Source: Bin25 sp026709415 (GTDB lineage Bacteria > Bacteroidota > Bacteroidia > Flavobacteriales > Flavobacteriaceae). Taken from it: a DNA stretch of 64,000 nt. The position numbers and the translations under genes are program-made. The notes beneath the pieces are model-generated. The model was not told the origin of the DNA. It searched no databases and saw nothing but the letters and a program-made list of their open reading frames with translations. The stretch is taken from contig OZ241330.1 of assembly GCA_965200045.1 (NCBI GenBank), positions 1,426,001 to 1,490,000 on the forward strand, given 5' to 3'. Each line of letters begins with the position of its first letter. Within the stretch, counting starts at the first letter, position 1. Positions 18,010 to 26,485 of this stretch are shown here, one piece after another.

Positions 18010-20361
18010 TCAATCAAATAATTCATTTAATTGATGAAAGCAATACGTATAATGGGCTTTTAATAGCTGGTTTCCACTTCTCATTTTGGATTTATAAGAC
18101 TTTAAAAGACCATTGGCATGACTAAGAAACAATCCTTTGATTTCAGGTAGGTAATCGGCATCTTCGTTTTCTTGGGCATGGACCATGATATCCACCAATG
18201 TTTTTTCTAAATTTCTAGAAAAGGCATTGTTTGAAGATGATGTCAGGTTGGTGATATCCGATATGAGCTGATCCAAGAAGGCATCTACAGAAAGCGAGTT
18301 TCCTAAAACAGTATACTGCGTGGATAACATTCGATTGAGATTGTAATCGCTGAGTAATCTTCTGAGTGTCGCTTGTTGAATATTTGAGACGCGTTGAAAT
18401 AATCCATCGGAACTGAATTTGGAGACTAGTTTTTTTTCGATTAGCCAGGAGGGTGTTTTCCATAACTGGTTGTTTAAAAAATGGAGAGCATCCAATTGCT
18501 TTTCAGCATCAACCACAACATAAGGGTCTCTATTTTGTCCTTTATTGACAATCGTTTGATGGACCCCACCAACGATGCGAGCCACATGATTGACATAACG
18601 AGAATACACGCTCAGTAATTCGTTGTGTAACTCTTCTAAGTCGTCATAAGATTGTCCCTCATTGGTTGTCCATGTTTCTAAATTTTCAGCGACAATTTTT
18701 AAGTTTTTTAGTCCGTATCCGCTAGCTTTGATGGGATCATCACCGATGTTTTCGGTTTGTGAATCCGGATCGGAACCCCCAGAGCCAAACATATAGATGG
18801 GATCGGTACTTTTTTCATCCACCATTTGATTCAATAGTTCTCTTTCGGATTCGGGTGTTTCTCCATCAAAATATCGATAGCCCCATTCGATGGAGTACTC
18901 ATCATAGGGCCCTAGTTTTCTGACAAATCGAATATTGGTATCACCTGGTTGGGCAACATAATTATAACGAGCATAGTCCATTAGGGTTGTGGCAATGCCA
19001 TATTTTTGAGTGAAAGATCCTGAACGCAGCGAGTCCACGGGATACGCTGAACTAGCTTTCATATTATGGGGGAGTCCTAGGGCATGTCCGATTTCGTGGG
19101 CAATCACTTGTCGCATCATTTCACCGATTTCACTTTCAGGCGTTTCTAATGTTCTTGCTTTGGGATTCGCGGCCGCTGTTTCTAGTAAATATCGGTTTCG
19201 ATAGGATCGGAGATGGTTATGATACCATATGATATCACTTTCTATTATTTCACCGGTTCTTGGATCCGAAACACTTGGCCCCATGGCGTTTCGTGTTGTT
19301 GAAGCCACATAACGCACGGTCGAATAGCGTATATCTTCAGGACTAAAATCAGGATCTTCTTCCTTTGATGGCGGATCCTTGGCAACAATGGCATTTTTAA
19401 ACCCGGCTTTTTCAAACGCTGTATTCCAATCTTCAATCCCTTGTTTAAAATAGGGCCTCCATTGATGTGGCGTTGCTGGATCTAGATAATAAACGATTTG
19501 TTTTTTTGGTTCTACAAGTTCCCCTCGGTTGTAGGCTTCTGTATCGCTAGGTTCTAGCCGCCATCTTCTAACAATCGAAAAATCATCCGATTTTAAAGCC
19601 TTCGAACTGTAGTTGTATTTGGTAAGCGTAAACCATCCCACACGAGGGTCTTCATACCGAATAGGCATTAAATCTTGGGGTAATAAAATCAGTGAATGAT
19701 TCACCTCAAAACTAAAGGTGTCACTAGTGTTTCCCGATGCAGGCTTTGAAATATTATAGGTCATGGTTCGATGGACTTCCACGTTTTTTTCAAAGCTTCG
19801 AATGGAATTAAAAAAACTTCGATTAGAATCGAGTGATCCAATGCCGTATTGGGTTTTGATTGAGTTGCTGAGGATATTAAACCCAGGGGAATCATTACTA
19901 AAATAGGAACTGACATCAATCAAGTAACGATCTTGTTCTTTATTTTTTATTTCAAAAGCAGCAATAATTGGAGGTTTGTTATTTTGTTCCACACTGATTT
20001 TGATGGGATCCTCTTCTTGGGCAAGATTCACATAGGATTGCTGGGTGATTAAAATCTTTTTTCCGTTTTTTTCAAAGTGAATCAATTGTTCACTGGTCTT
20101 GGATCCAGCATTAACATAGGGGGAATATCTTGAAGGTAATTTTGCCAATCTAGTGACCATCAAAAAGTCAGTTTCAAGGATACTATCATTGATTTCAAAA
20201 AACAACTTTTCATCCGAGAGATAAGTATTGATGATCCCATTATTTCGTTCCATATCAACCACTAAGGAGTCGATGGGTTTGCCTTCATCCTTATCTTTTG
20301 TTTGAGAAAATGCGACTGTTGAAAAAAGGATGACCGTTAAAAAGAGGCTTGAAAATTTCAT
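18010..20361 (-). CDS. Secreted zinc metalloprotease, DUF5117/EcxA-like family
   Basis: About 783 residues from ATG 20361, chosen because it starts a clean signal peptide (MKFSSLFLTVILFSTVAFSQ); an upstream ATG at 20439 would add 26 residues that disrupt it. The catalytic motif HEIGHALGLPHNM (HExxHxxGxxH metzincin type) lies near residue 440, preceded by conserved stretches RYVASTTRNAMGPSVSDPRTGEI and followed by LMDYARYNYVAQPGD. This is the Bacteroidota DUF5117/DUF5118 zinc-dependent metalloprotease family. It is likely exported to the periplasm or beyond; substrate unknown. Confidence 0.88.
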   Translation of the reverse strand: MKFSSLFLTVILFSTVAFSQTKDKDEGKPIDSLVVDMERNNGIINTYLSDEKLFFEINDSILETDFLMVTRLAKLPSRYSPYVNAGSKTSEQLIHFEKNGKKILITQQSYVNLAQEEDPIKISVEQNNKPPIIAAFEIKNKEQDRYLIDVSSYFSNDSPGFNILSNSIKTQYGIGSLDSNRSFFNSIRSFEKNVEVHRTMTYNISKPASGNTSDTFSFEVNHSLILLPQDLMPIRYEDPRVGWFTLTKYNYSSKALKSDDFSIVRRWRLEPSDTEAYNRGELVEPKKQIVYYLDPATPHQWRPYFKQGIEDWNTAFEKAGFKNAIVAKDPPSKEEDPDFSPEDIRYSTVRYVASTTRNAMGPSVSDPRTGEIIESDIIWYHNHLRSYRNRYLLETAAANPKARTLETPESEIGEMMRQVIAHEIGHALGLPHNMKASSAYPVDSLRSGSFTQKYGIATTLMDYARYNYVAQPGDTNIRFVRKLGPYDEYSIEWGYRYFDGETPESERELLNQMVDEKSTDPIYMFGSGGSDPDSQTENIGDDPIKASGYGLKNLKIVAENLETWTTNEGQSYDDLEELHNELLSVYSRYVNHVARIVGGVHQTIVNKGQNRDPYVVVDAEKQLDALHFLNNQLWKTPSWLIEKKLVSKFSSDGLFQRVSNIQQATLRRLLSDYNLNRMLSTQYTVLGNSLSVDAFLDQLISDITNLTSSSNNAFSRNLEKTLVDIMVHAQENEDADYLPEIKGLFLSHANGLLKSYKSKMRSGNQLLKAHYTYCFHQLNELFD

Positions 20362-20580
20362 GAATCGAGGGTATTGAATAAAGTGGTGATGAATTAAATT
20401 TTTACGAAACAGACTCTGCAAATTACTCATTTGAAACATTCAAATTTTAAATTATTTGAGGCAATGTTTAAGGAAGCATCATTGAAATGAGTCTTTTATT
20501 ATGAAAATTGGAATTCTTCCACTGGCAACTTATTTTAGCATCCCGTGATACGATAAAAGCGTCAAATCATTCAACATGTT

Positions 20581-23500
20581 ATGAATTTACAAAAAGTTTT
20601 AAATCAAATAAGAAAGTTTTCTGCTAGTGAAAAAGATAAGGGGAATCGGTTTGAAAAACTGATCAAAAACTATTTTTTAACAGAATCCCAGTATCAAACC
20701 CACATCAAACATATTTGGACATGGAGTGAGTTTGGAAATCAGTTTGATGTCGATCGAACCGATTTAGGAACGGACATTGTTGTGGAAACCCATGGTGATG
20801 ACTTTTGGGGAATTCAATGCAAGTTTTATGATGAAAAAACATCGATCAGCCTCAAAATGTTGGGGACTTTCTTATCCGATTATACCCGTAGCCATCGATT
20901 AAATGATGGTCGAGTCATCCATTTCACGTCAAAATTTTTAGTCACCACCACAAACAAACTGGGAAGGAATGTTTTAAAATACACCAAAGATCCGGTCAAT
21001 CCATTAATCACTTTGACGTTGAGTGATTTAAAACGAGCCCATGTTGATTGGAATCAATTGAGTGAAGGCATTTTTGGAAAACGAGCCAGTCAAGTCGAAG
21101 CGTTTGATTTACGACCCCACCAAAAAGAAGCTTACCATCGGGCCATCGAACACTTTAAAAACCATTCGAGAGGTAAGATGATTATGGCTTGCGGCACGGG
21201 CAAGACCTTTACTTCATTGAAAATTTCAGAAAAATTAGTATCCTCAAAAGGAGTCATGGTGTATTGTGTTCCTTCGATTGCCTTGATTAGCCAAACCCTT
21301 AAAGAGTATTTAGATCATACCACAAGAAAGATTTATCCGATTTGTGTTTGTAGTGATGTCCAATCAGGCAGGCGGATACAATATGATGAAATCAAAGACG
21401 AATTCGTTGATTTATCGTCCCCTGCCACGACCAACCCTGAAAAATTAATTCAACAAATTCAAGTAGGATTAGAAAGTTCAGTACATGATATGGTGGTGAT
21501 TTTTTCAACCTATCAATCGATTGATGTTCTGATTGATGCTCAATCACAGTTTGAGTTTGGCATACAATTAATCATTTGTGATGAAGCGCACCGAACCGCC
21601 AGTGTGAATCGGCATGATTTGGGGGATACGAATTTTGTCAAAGTGCATCGTAATGAATTAATTCAGAGTCAAAAGCGATTGTATATGACCGCTACACCCA
21701 AAATTTATCACAAAAAGGCGAAGTCAAGGGCCAAAGATATTGGTGTGGATGTGTTTTCTATGGATGATGAAACTCAATTTGGTAAAGAGTTTTATCGAAT
21801 CAAATTTGGTGAAGCCATCAAACGGGATTTACTGACCGATTACAAAGTCATTACGATCGAAGTTAGAGATGATGAAATTTCTCAATTATTCAATCAACAA
21901 TTAATCAATCATAACACCAATATGGGTGATGGAGAAGGCAAGGTCAGCATCAGTCTTGAAGATGCTGTCAAAATGGTGGGATTGATCTCTGTTTTGGGAG
22001 GGCAGGTGAAACAAAAAATCAAAGATGCATCGCAACAAGACCTTGAGTCCGTTGATATAGGGATATTGAAAAGAAATTTGTTGTTTACTTATAAGATTGA
22101 CCGATCTAAAAGGTTGACCAATTCGTTAGAATTCATTACCGAAAACCCAACCAATCTTAAAAAAATCTTCACAGAGGATTACCAACCTATCCATCTACAA
22201 TCAGAACACATCGATGGTTCGATGAATGCAGGCCAGCGATCTGATTTATTGGATTGGCTTCGTGAGTTTTCTGACAATAAGACATCGTCTGATCCATTGT
22301 GTCGTATCCTTTCCAATGTTCGATGCATGAGCGAAGGAGTCGATGTTCCTACGTTGGATAGCGCCATTTTTTGGGATTCCAAACAAAGTGAAGTGGATAT
22401 TGTTCAATCGGTAGGACGGATCATGCGAAAAGCAGAGGGGAAGGAGATGGGGTATATCATCGTTCCGATCTATATCGACTCATCAGCGGATCAAAAAAAG
22501 GAAATTGAAGAAAAATACAAAGTCGTGTGGAAAATATTGAGAGCTATGCGTTCCCACGATGAACGATTGGATGTTTGGATTAATAGTTTACAGTACAGAG
22601 ATCCAAAGAATAAAAGACTAAAGGGACCTGTTATTCCAGTTAGTCTCAATGCTGAAGTTGTGGTTGATCCAAAACAATTGGACTTTATCAATCATGAGAA
22701 GCAAGGATTCATCTATGGAAAAATTGTCCAAAATGTGGGTGATCGGGAGTATTGGGATGAATGGGTCAAAGATATCGCTGAGATTGTCACAAAAGAGCGT
22801 GATGGTATTGAGCAAACTATTTACGATGATTCTGTCAAAAAGGAAGAATTTGAAAAATTTGTCCAGTCGCTTCAAGAAAACATTAACCCATCCATCGATG
22901 ACCAAGAAACCATGTCGATGGTGAGTCAGCATATTGTGGTCAAACCCATTTTCGAGGCTTTATTCAAAGATTATGATTTTGTGACCAATAATCCAGTTTC
23001 CTTTGAATTAGAACTTTTATTAGAAAATTTAAGGGTTGGTGAAAGTTTAAAACACCATGAAGAACTACAGAAGTTTTATGAGAGAATCATCGATAAAACC
23101 AAAGGGCTAGAAACCCCATTTCAAAAGCAAGGTCTGATCAAAGATTTATACAACAAGTTTTTCCAAAAAATCGACAGCAATTTATCGGCCAAACTAGGCA
23201 TTGTTTATACACCGATTGAAATTGTCGATTTTATGATCCATTCTGTGGATGATTTATTGTACAAGGAATTTGGAAAACGATTGACCGATGAAAAGGTAAA
23301 AGTCATCGATCCATTCACGGGAACTGGGAGCTATGTGGTCCGTTTATTACAAAGCGGATTGATTCAACCAAAGGATTTAGAAAGAAAATACACTGAAGAA
23401 ATTCAGGCTAGAGAAATTAATTTATTGGCATATTATACGGCCGATATCAATATTGAATCAACTTATTTTGATATGACGGGGATACATAAAGATTATGATA

Positions 23501-24360
23501 ACATTTTATTTACAGATACTTTTCAAGTGGAAGAGCCGGATGTGGTTAAAGGTAAGGCTAGGCAGGAGGGTGGTCTTTCGGGCCTATTATCTGATAATTA
23601 TGAAAAAATTCAATCGCATCGAAATAATCCTGTGGAGGTGATTATCGGTAATCCCCCTTATTCGAAAATTAAAAGAGCGAATTATCCTCAACTAAATCAA
23701 AAATTAAGAGATACATATGGTGAGTTTGGAAAGTCTTATGCCTTTACTAAAAACTCCTATGTCAAAGCCTTCCGTTGGGCAACGGATAAATTAGAAGAAG
23801 GAATCATCGCTTACATCACACCATCCTCTTGGTTGACAGAGAATGGCGGCCGAGGCATCCGCCACCATTTTGAAAAAGAATTTAGTGCGGTGTATGTTTA
23901 TAATTTACTTGGTGGATATAGTGGAGCTCATAATGTCTTTGGCATTCCACACGATGTGGCGATCACCTTTCTCATCAAAAAACCAAAACGTCAAGAAAAG
24001 GCGAACATCTACTATGCCGCCATTGATGAAAACACCAAAAAAAAAGAAAAGCTATCCATCATTAAAAACACAACATCAGTCATTAATATAGATTTCAAAA
24101 GGATAACCCCCAACCCATACGATGATTGGCTAAACCAGCGAGTGGCGTTTCCAGAGCATTACATTCCCATCTATGCCAAAAAAGGAGGTGTCATCACCGA
24201 AGAAGGACACTTTTTTAGAACCTATTCCAATGGCTTTAGAACAGGAAATGATGCACAACAAATTAATTTTTCTAAAGTTGAGTTAGAGAAACAGGTTGAA
24301 AGTTTGATTGGTCCATCTGCCCCCCCCGAAAATTTAGAACTCACAGTTATCGACCTCTGA
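20581..24360 (+). CDS. Single-chain type I (ISP-like) restriction-modification enzyme, nuclease + helicase + methylase; frame broken at C8
   Basis: 1259 residues in the order known for single-chain LlaGI/LlaBIII-type enzymes. First comes an Mrr-like nuclease (GTDIVVETHGDDFWGIQCKFY, D-QxK type). Next is a superfamily 2 helicase with Walker A ACGTGKT (~residue 202), DEAH box (ICDEAHRTA, ~329), YMTATPK and the QSVGRIMRKAEG motif VI. Last is a gamma-type N6-adenine methylase with DPFTGTGSY (~910) and NPPYSK (~1023). The frame ends after a run of eight C (24320-24327) with APPENLELTVIDL*. One extra base would continue into RTHSYRPLTKVHTYFE and the target-recognition domain in the next ORF. It should cut foreign DNA and methylate its own. 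Confidence 0.85.
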   Translation: MNLQKVLNQIRKFSASEKDKGNRFEKLIKNYFLTESQYQTHIKHIWTWSEFGNQFDVDRTDLGTDIVVETHGDDFWGIQCKFYDEKTSISLKMLGTFLSDYTRSHRLNDGRVIHFTSKFLVTTTNKLGRNVLKYTKDPVNPLITLTLSDLKRAHVDWNQLSEGIFGKRASQVEAFDLRPHQKEAYHRAIEHFKNHSRGKMIMACGTGKTFTSLKISEKLVSSKGVMVYCVPSIALISQTLKEYLDHTTRKIYPICVCSDVQSGRRIQYDEIKDEFVDLSSPATTNPEKLIQQIQVGLESSVHDMVVIFSTYQSIDVLIDAQSQFEFGIQLIICDEAHRTASVNRHDLGDTNFVKVHRNELIQSQKRLYMTATPKIYHKKAKSRAKDIGVDVFSMDDETQFGKEFYRIKFGEAIKRDLLTDYKVITIEVRDDEISQLFNQQLINHNTNMGDGEGKVSISLEDAVKMVGLISVLGGQVKQKIKDASQQDLESVDIGILKRNLLFTYKIDRSKRLTNSLEFITENPTNLKKIFTEDYQPIHLQSEHIDGSMNAGQRSDLLDWLREFSDNKTSSDPLCRILSNVRCMSEGVDVPTLDSAIFWDSKQSEVDIVQSVGRIMRKAEGKEMGYIIVPIYIDSSADQKKEIEEKYKVVWKILRAMRSHDERLDVWINSLQYRDPKNKRLKGPVIPVSLNAEVVVDPKQLDFINHEKQGFIYGKIVQNVGDREYWDEWVKDIAEIVTKERDGIEQTIYDDSVKKEEFEKFVQSLQENINPSIDDQETMSMVSQHIVVKPIFEALFKDYDFVTNNPVSFELELLLENLRVGESLKHHEELQKFYERIIDKTKGLETPFQKQGLIKDLYNKFFQKIDSNLSAKLGIVYTPIEIVDFMIHSVDDLLYKEFGKRLTDEKVKVIDPFTGTGSYVVRLLQSGLIQPKDLERKYTEEIQAREINLLAYYTADINIESTYFDMTGIHKDYDNILFTDTFQVEEPDVVKGKARQEGGLSGLLSDNYEKIQSHRNNPVEVIIGNPPYSKIKRANYPQLNQKLRDTYGEFGKSYAFTKNSYVKAFRWATDKLEEGIIAYITPSSWLTENGGRGIRHHFEKEFSAVYVYNLLGGYSGAHNVFGIPHDVAITFLIKKPKRQEKANIYYAAIDENTKKKEKLSIIKNTTSVINIDFKRITPNPYDDWLNQRVAFPEHYIPIYAKKGGVITEEGHFFRTYSNGFRTGNDAQQINFSKVELEKQVESLIGPSAPPENLELTVIDL
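24320..24327 (+). repeat. C8 homopolymer, possible phase-variation tract of the restriction enzyme
   Basis: Eight consecutive C. The upstream nuclease-helicase-methylase frame and the downstream recognition-domain frame differ by one base here: C8 gives early termination at 24360, C9 would give one ~1550-residue enzyme. Long G/C runs inside restriction genes are a known source of slipped-strand phase variation; a sequencing or assembly error is the alternative. Confidence 0.6.
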
Positions 24361-25229
24361 CCAAAGTGCATACTTATTTTGAATTAATAAGTGATAATGC
24401 AGCTGTATTTTCAATGTATAAATATTTTACAACTAAACATTTTAAAAATAGAGTCATCTCAACCACTCCAGAAAATAATAGTTATTTTGGAGTCTATGCA
24501 GTCGATTTCATACCGTCAATGCATATTCTCGGTGGTGGAAATAACCTGCCACAATGGTTTAAATTAGATTATCAAGATGATTCCCTAATATTCAATGAAA
24601 CTCATCATCAAAATACAGTTGAAGATGGAATCTCGGATTGGATATTAGAAAAGGCAAAAGAAAAATACACCTCCAAAGTCACCAAAGAAGATTTATTTCA
24701 TTACGTCTATGGTTTTTTGCATTCGCCAATCTACCGAAAAAAATATGCCAATACATTGACCAAACAAGCACCGAGTATCCCTTTGGTTGATGAAAACTCT
24801 TTTTGGCCATATGTCAACATTGGAAAAAAACTGATGGACTTGCATTTAGACTATGAAAACCAACCCAAACTGCCTGAAGTTGAAGTATCGGGTGAAGAGC
24901 ATGAGAATTTTATGATTCGTAAAATGCAATTTGCCAAAGATGACAAGAGGAGCATTATCTTCAACGATGATATCACCATATCGGGAATTCCTTTGAAAGC
25001 TTATGATTATCTGATTCCTGATAAATCAGCGATTTGGTGGGTAATGAATCAATATCAAGTCAATCGACCTCAATCGGCTCACAAAACCAAAGGAATTCCG
25101 AACAATCCGAATATCTACGCTCAAGAAATCGGCAACCCTCGATATATTCTTGATTTACTATTGAGTGTGATTACGTTGAGTGTTAAAACGTTGGAACTCG
25201 TTGAACAATTGCCCAAGGATATAGAATGA
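24329..25229 (+). CDS. C-terminal target-recognition part of the single-chain restriction-modification enzyme (out of frame)
   Basis: Reading from just after the C8 run gives RKFRTHSYRPLTKVHTYFE followed by about 285 residues ending LELVEQLPKDIE. The YRPL/F-K-hydrophobic-Y-F signature, the FHYVYGFLHSPIYRKKYAN segment and IPLKAYDYLIPDKSAIWWV are typical of the recognition domain of single-chain type I/ISP enzymes. The only start in this frame near the beginning is GTG 24366, in the middle of the conserved motif, so this is not an independent gene. A separate product could not recognise DNA together with the truncated enzyme without frame restoration. Confidence 0.75.
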
Positions 25230-25285
25230 ATTTTGCTAGCCAAAATCTCCCCTTTGGTATTGAGTAAGCACAAATTCTAAACTTC

Positions 25286-25293
25286 TAATTTTG
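25286..25293 (+). promoter_or_regulatory. Bacteroidota -7 box (TAATTTTG) before a fic gene
   Basis: TAATTTTG matches TAnnTTTG and ends 6 bp before the ATG at 25300, implying a nearly leaderless transcript. A TTG at 25260 is a possible but slightly distant -33 element. Confidence 0.3.
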
Positions 25294-25299
25294 TTGTAA

Positions 25300-26112
25300 A
25301 TGGCAACAGATTATAAAAATCTCGAAAAACTGAAGGATGAGTTTGTCGACGCTTGCAAAAAGGAATTTGACCGACATCAGTTTAATCTACTAGCCATTAC
25401 GTGTCACAGTACTGCTATAGAAGGCTCTACGCTAGATACTGATGAAGTATATAATTTAATTAAATATGGTATTGCAGCTGAAAAACCACTAGAACATAAC
25501 AATATGGTTTATGACCACTATAATGCTATTTGCTACATATTGGGATTAGCAGAATCTAAAACTCTAATAAATCAACAATTATTGCAAAAAATAGCTGGTT
25601 TTGTGATGAGGACTACAGGAGGAATGGTACATGCTCTTGGAGGGGATTTTGATACTTCAAAAGGAGATTTACGTTTGGATAGCCGAAGAGCAGGAACAAC
25701 TCTTTTCATGGATTATACTAAAATACCAAGAGAACTAGGTAAGCTGGTGAATGATTTAAGAACTGATCTTCAAAAATCACAAGATTTCATTTCTGCCAAT
25801 CGTTTAGCTTTTGATGTGCATTTCAGATTGGTAACCATACATCCTTTTGGAGATGGAAACGGAAGGACTTCAAGATTACTTATGAATTACGTACAACATT
25901 GGCATGGTTTCCCTTTGAGTATGGTTTGGTCTGAAGATAAAATCAAATATGTGAAAGCTTTACGGGACTCTAGAGATAAAAGTGATGTTGGTATATTTCA
26001 TGAGTTTATGTTTGGTCAAATGGAAAAGTACTTTATTCATGAATTAAAAGATATGCAGAGAACACCCAATAAGAAAAAAGATAAGACTAGTGGTTTTACC
26101 TACTTATTTTGA
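25300..26112 (+). CDS. Fic-family AMP-transferase with N-terminal inhibitory motif
   Basis: 270 residues. The catalytic loop HPFGDGNGRTSRLL (about residue 181) is a perfect HPFx(D/E)GNGRxxR. Near the N-terminus STAIEGSTLDTDE fits the (S/T)xxxE(G/N) inhibitory helix of class II Fic proteins, which blocks ATP binding until released. Such proteins transfer AMP to target-protein hydroxyls. The gene follows the restriction enzyme on the same strand and ends about 40 bp before the DarT relic, inside the defence/toxin island. Target unknown. Confidence 0.88.
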   Translation: MATDYKNLEKLKDEFVDACKKEFDRHQFNLLAITCHSTAIEGSTLDTDEVYNLIKYGIAAEKPLEHNNMVYDHYNAICYILGLAESKTLINQQLLQKIAGFVMRTTGGMVHALGGDFDTSKGDLRLDSRRAGTTLFMDYTKIPRELGKLVNDLRTDLQKSQDFISANRLAFDVHFRLVTIHPFGDGNGRTSRLLMNYVQHWHGFPLSMVWSEDKIKYVKALRDSRDKSDVGIFHEFMFGQMEKYFIHELKDMQRTPNKKKDKTSGFTYLF

Positions 26113-26149
26113 TATCGAATCTGTATAGGAACGTAATACAATACCTAGT

Positions 26150-26485
26150 TTTTCTTACTACAATGTTTGCTAATGTTCGAGATGGTTTTTCATGTAGTTT
26201 GAGTCAATTAAAATGTTTTTTTAATAAAAAATTAGTTGTACTGATAACTTTGGAACATAAATTGTTATTTCAAAAGATGCAATGTTCTTCTCAAAATACC
26301 CAATAAGTAGTATTCAAGGAGAAATTCTAGTAAAAGAAAGCATTCCCATAGAAAGTATCATTGAGATTTGTTTTGAGTCAGAGGAAAAAATGGGTGAAGC
26401 AAAAGCAATTATGTGTTCCCGTCATGATACTAGCAAGTTGTTAGTCGATAAAGAAATAGTTTCATCCAACCGCTATAGATTATGA
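26150..26485 (+). pseudogene. Decayed C-terminal half of a DarT-type ADP-ribosyltransferase
   Basis: The region reads in two frames as the C-terminal part of the DarT domain of the next gene. In the first frame (to 26306) FANVRDGFSCSLSQLKCFFNKKL aligns with the intact TRKLQNGISGDLSQFKKLFKKEL. In the second (26282-26485) GEILVKESIPIESIIEICFE aligns with AEILVKDSIPLESILEVCFE, keeping the presumed catalytic Glu. Both end NRYRL, and the stop overlaps the ATG of the next gene exactly as in the intact copy. This is the scar of a tandem duplication of the cassette. Confidence 0.75.
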
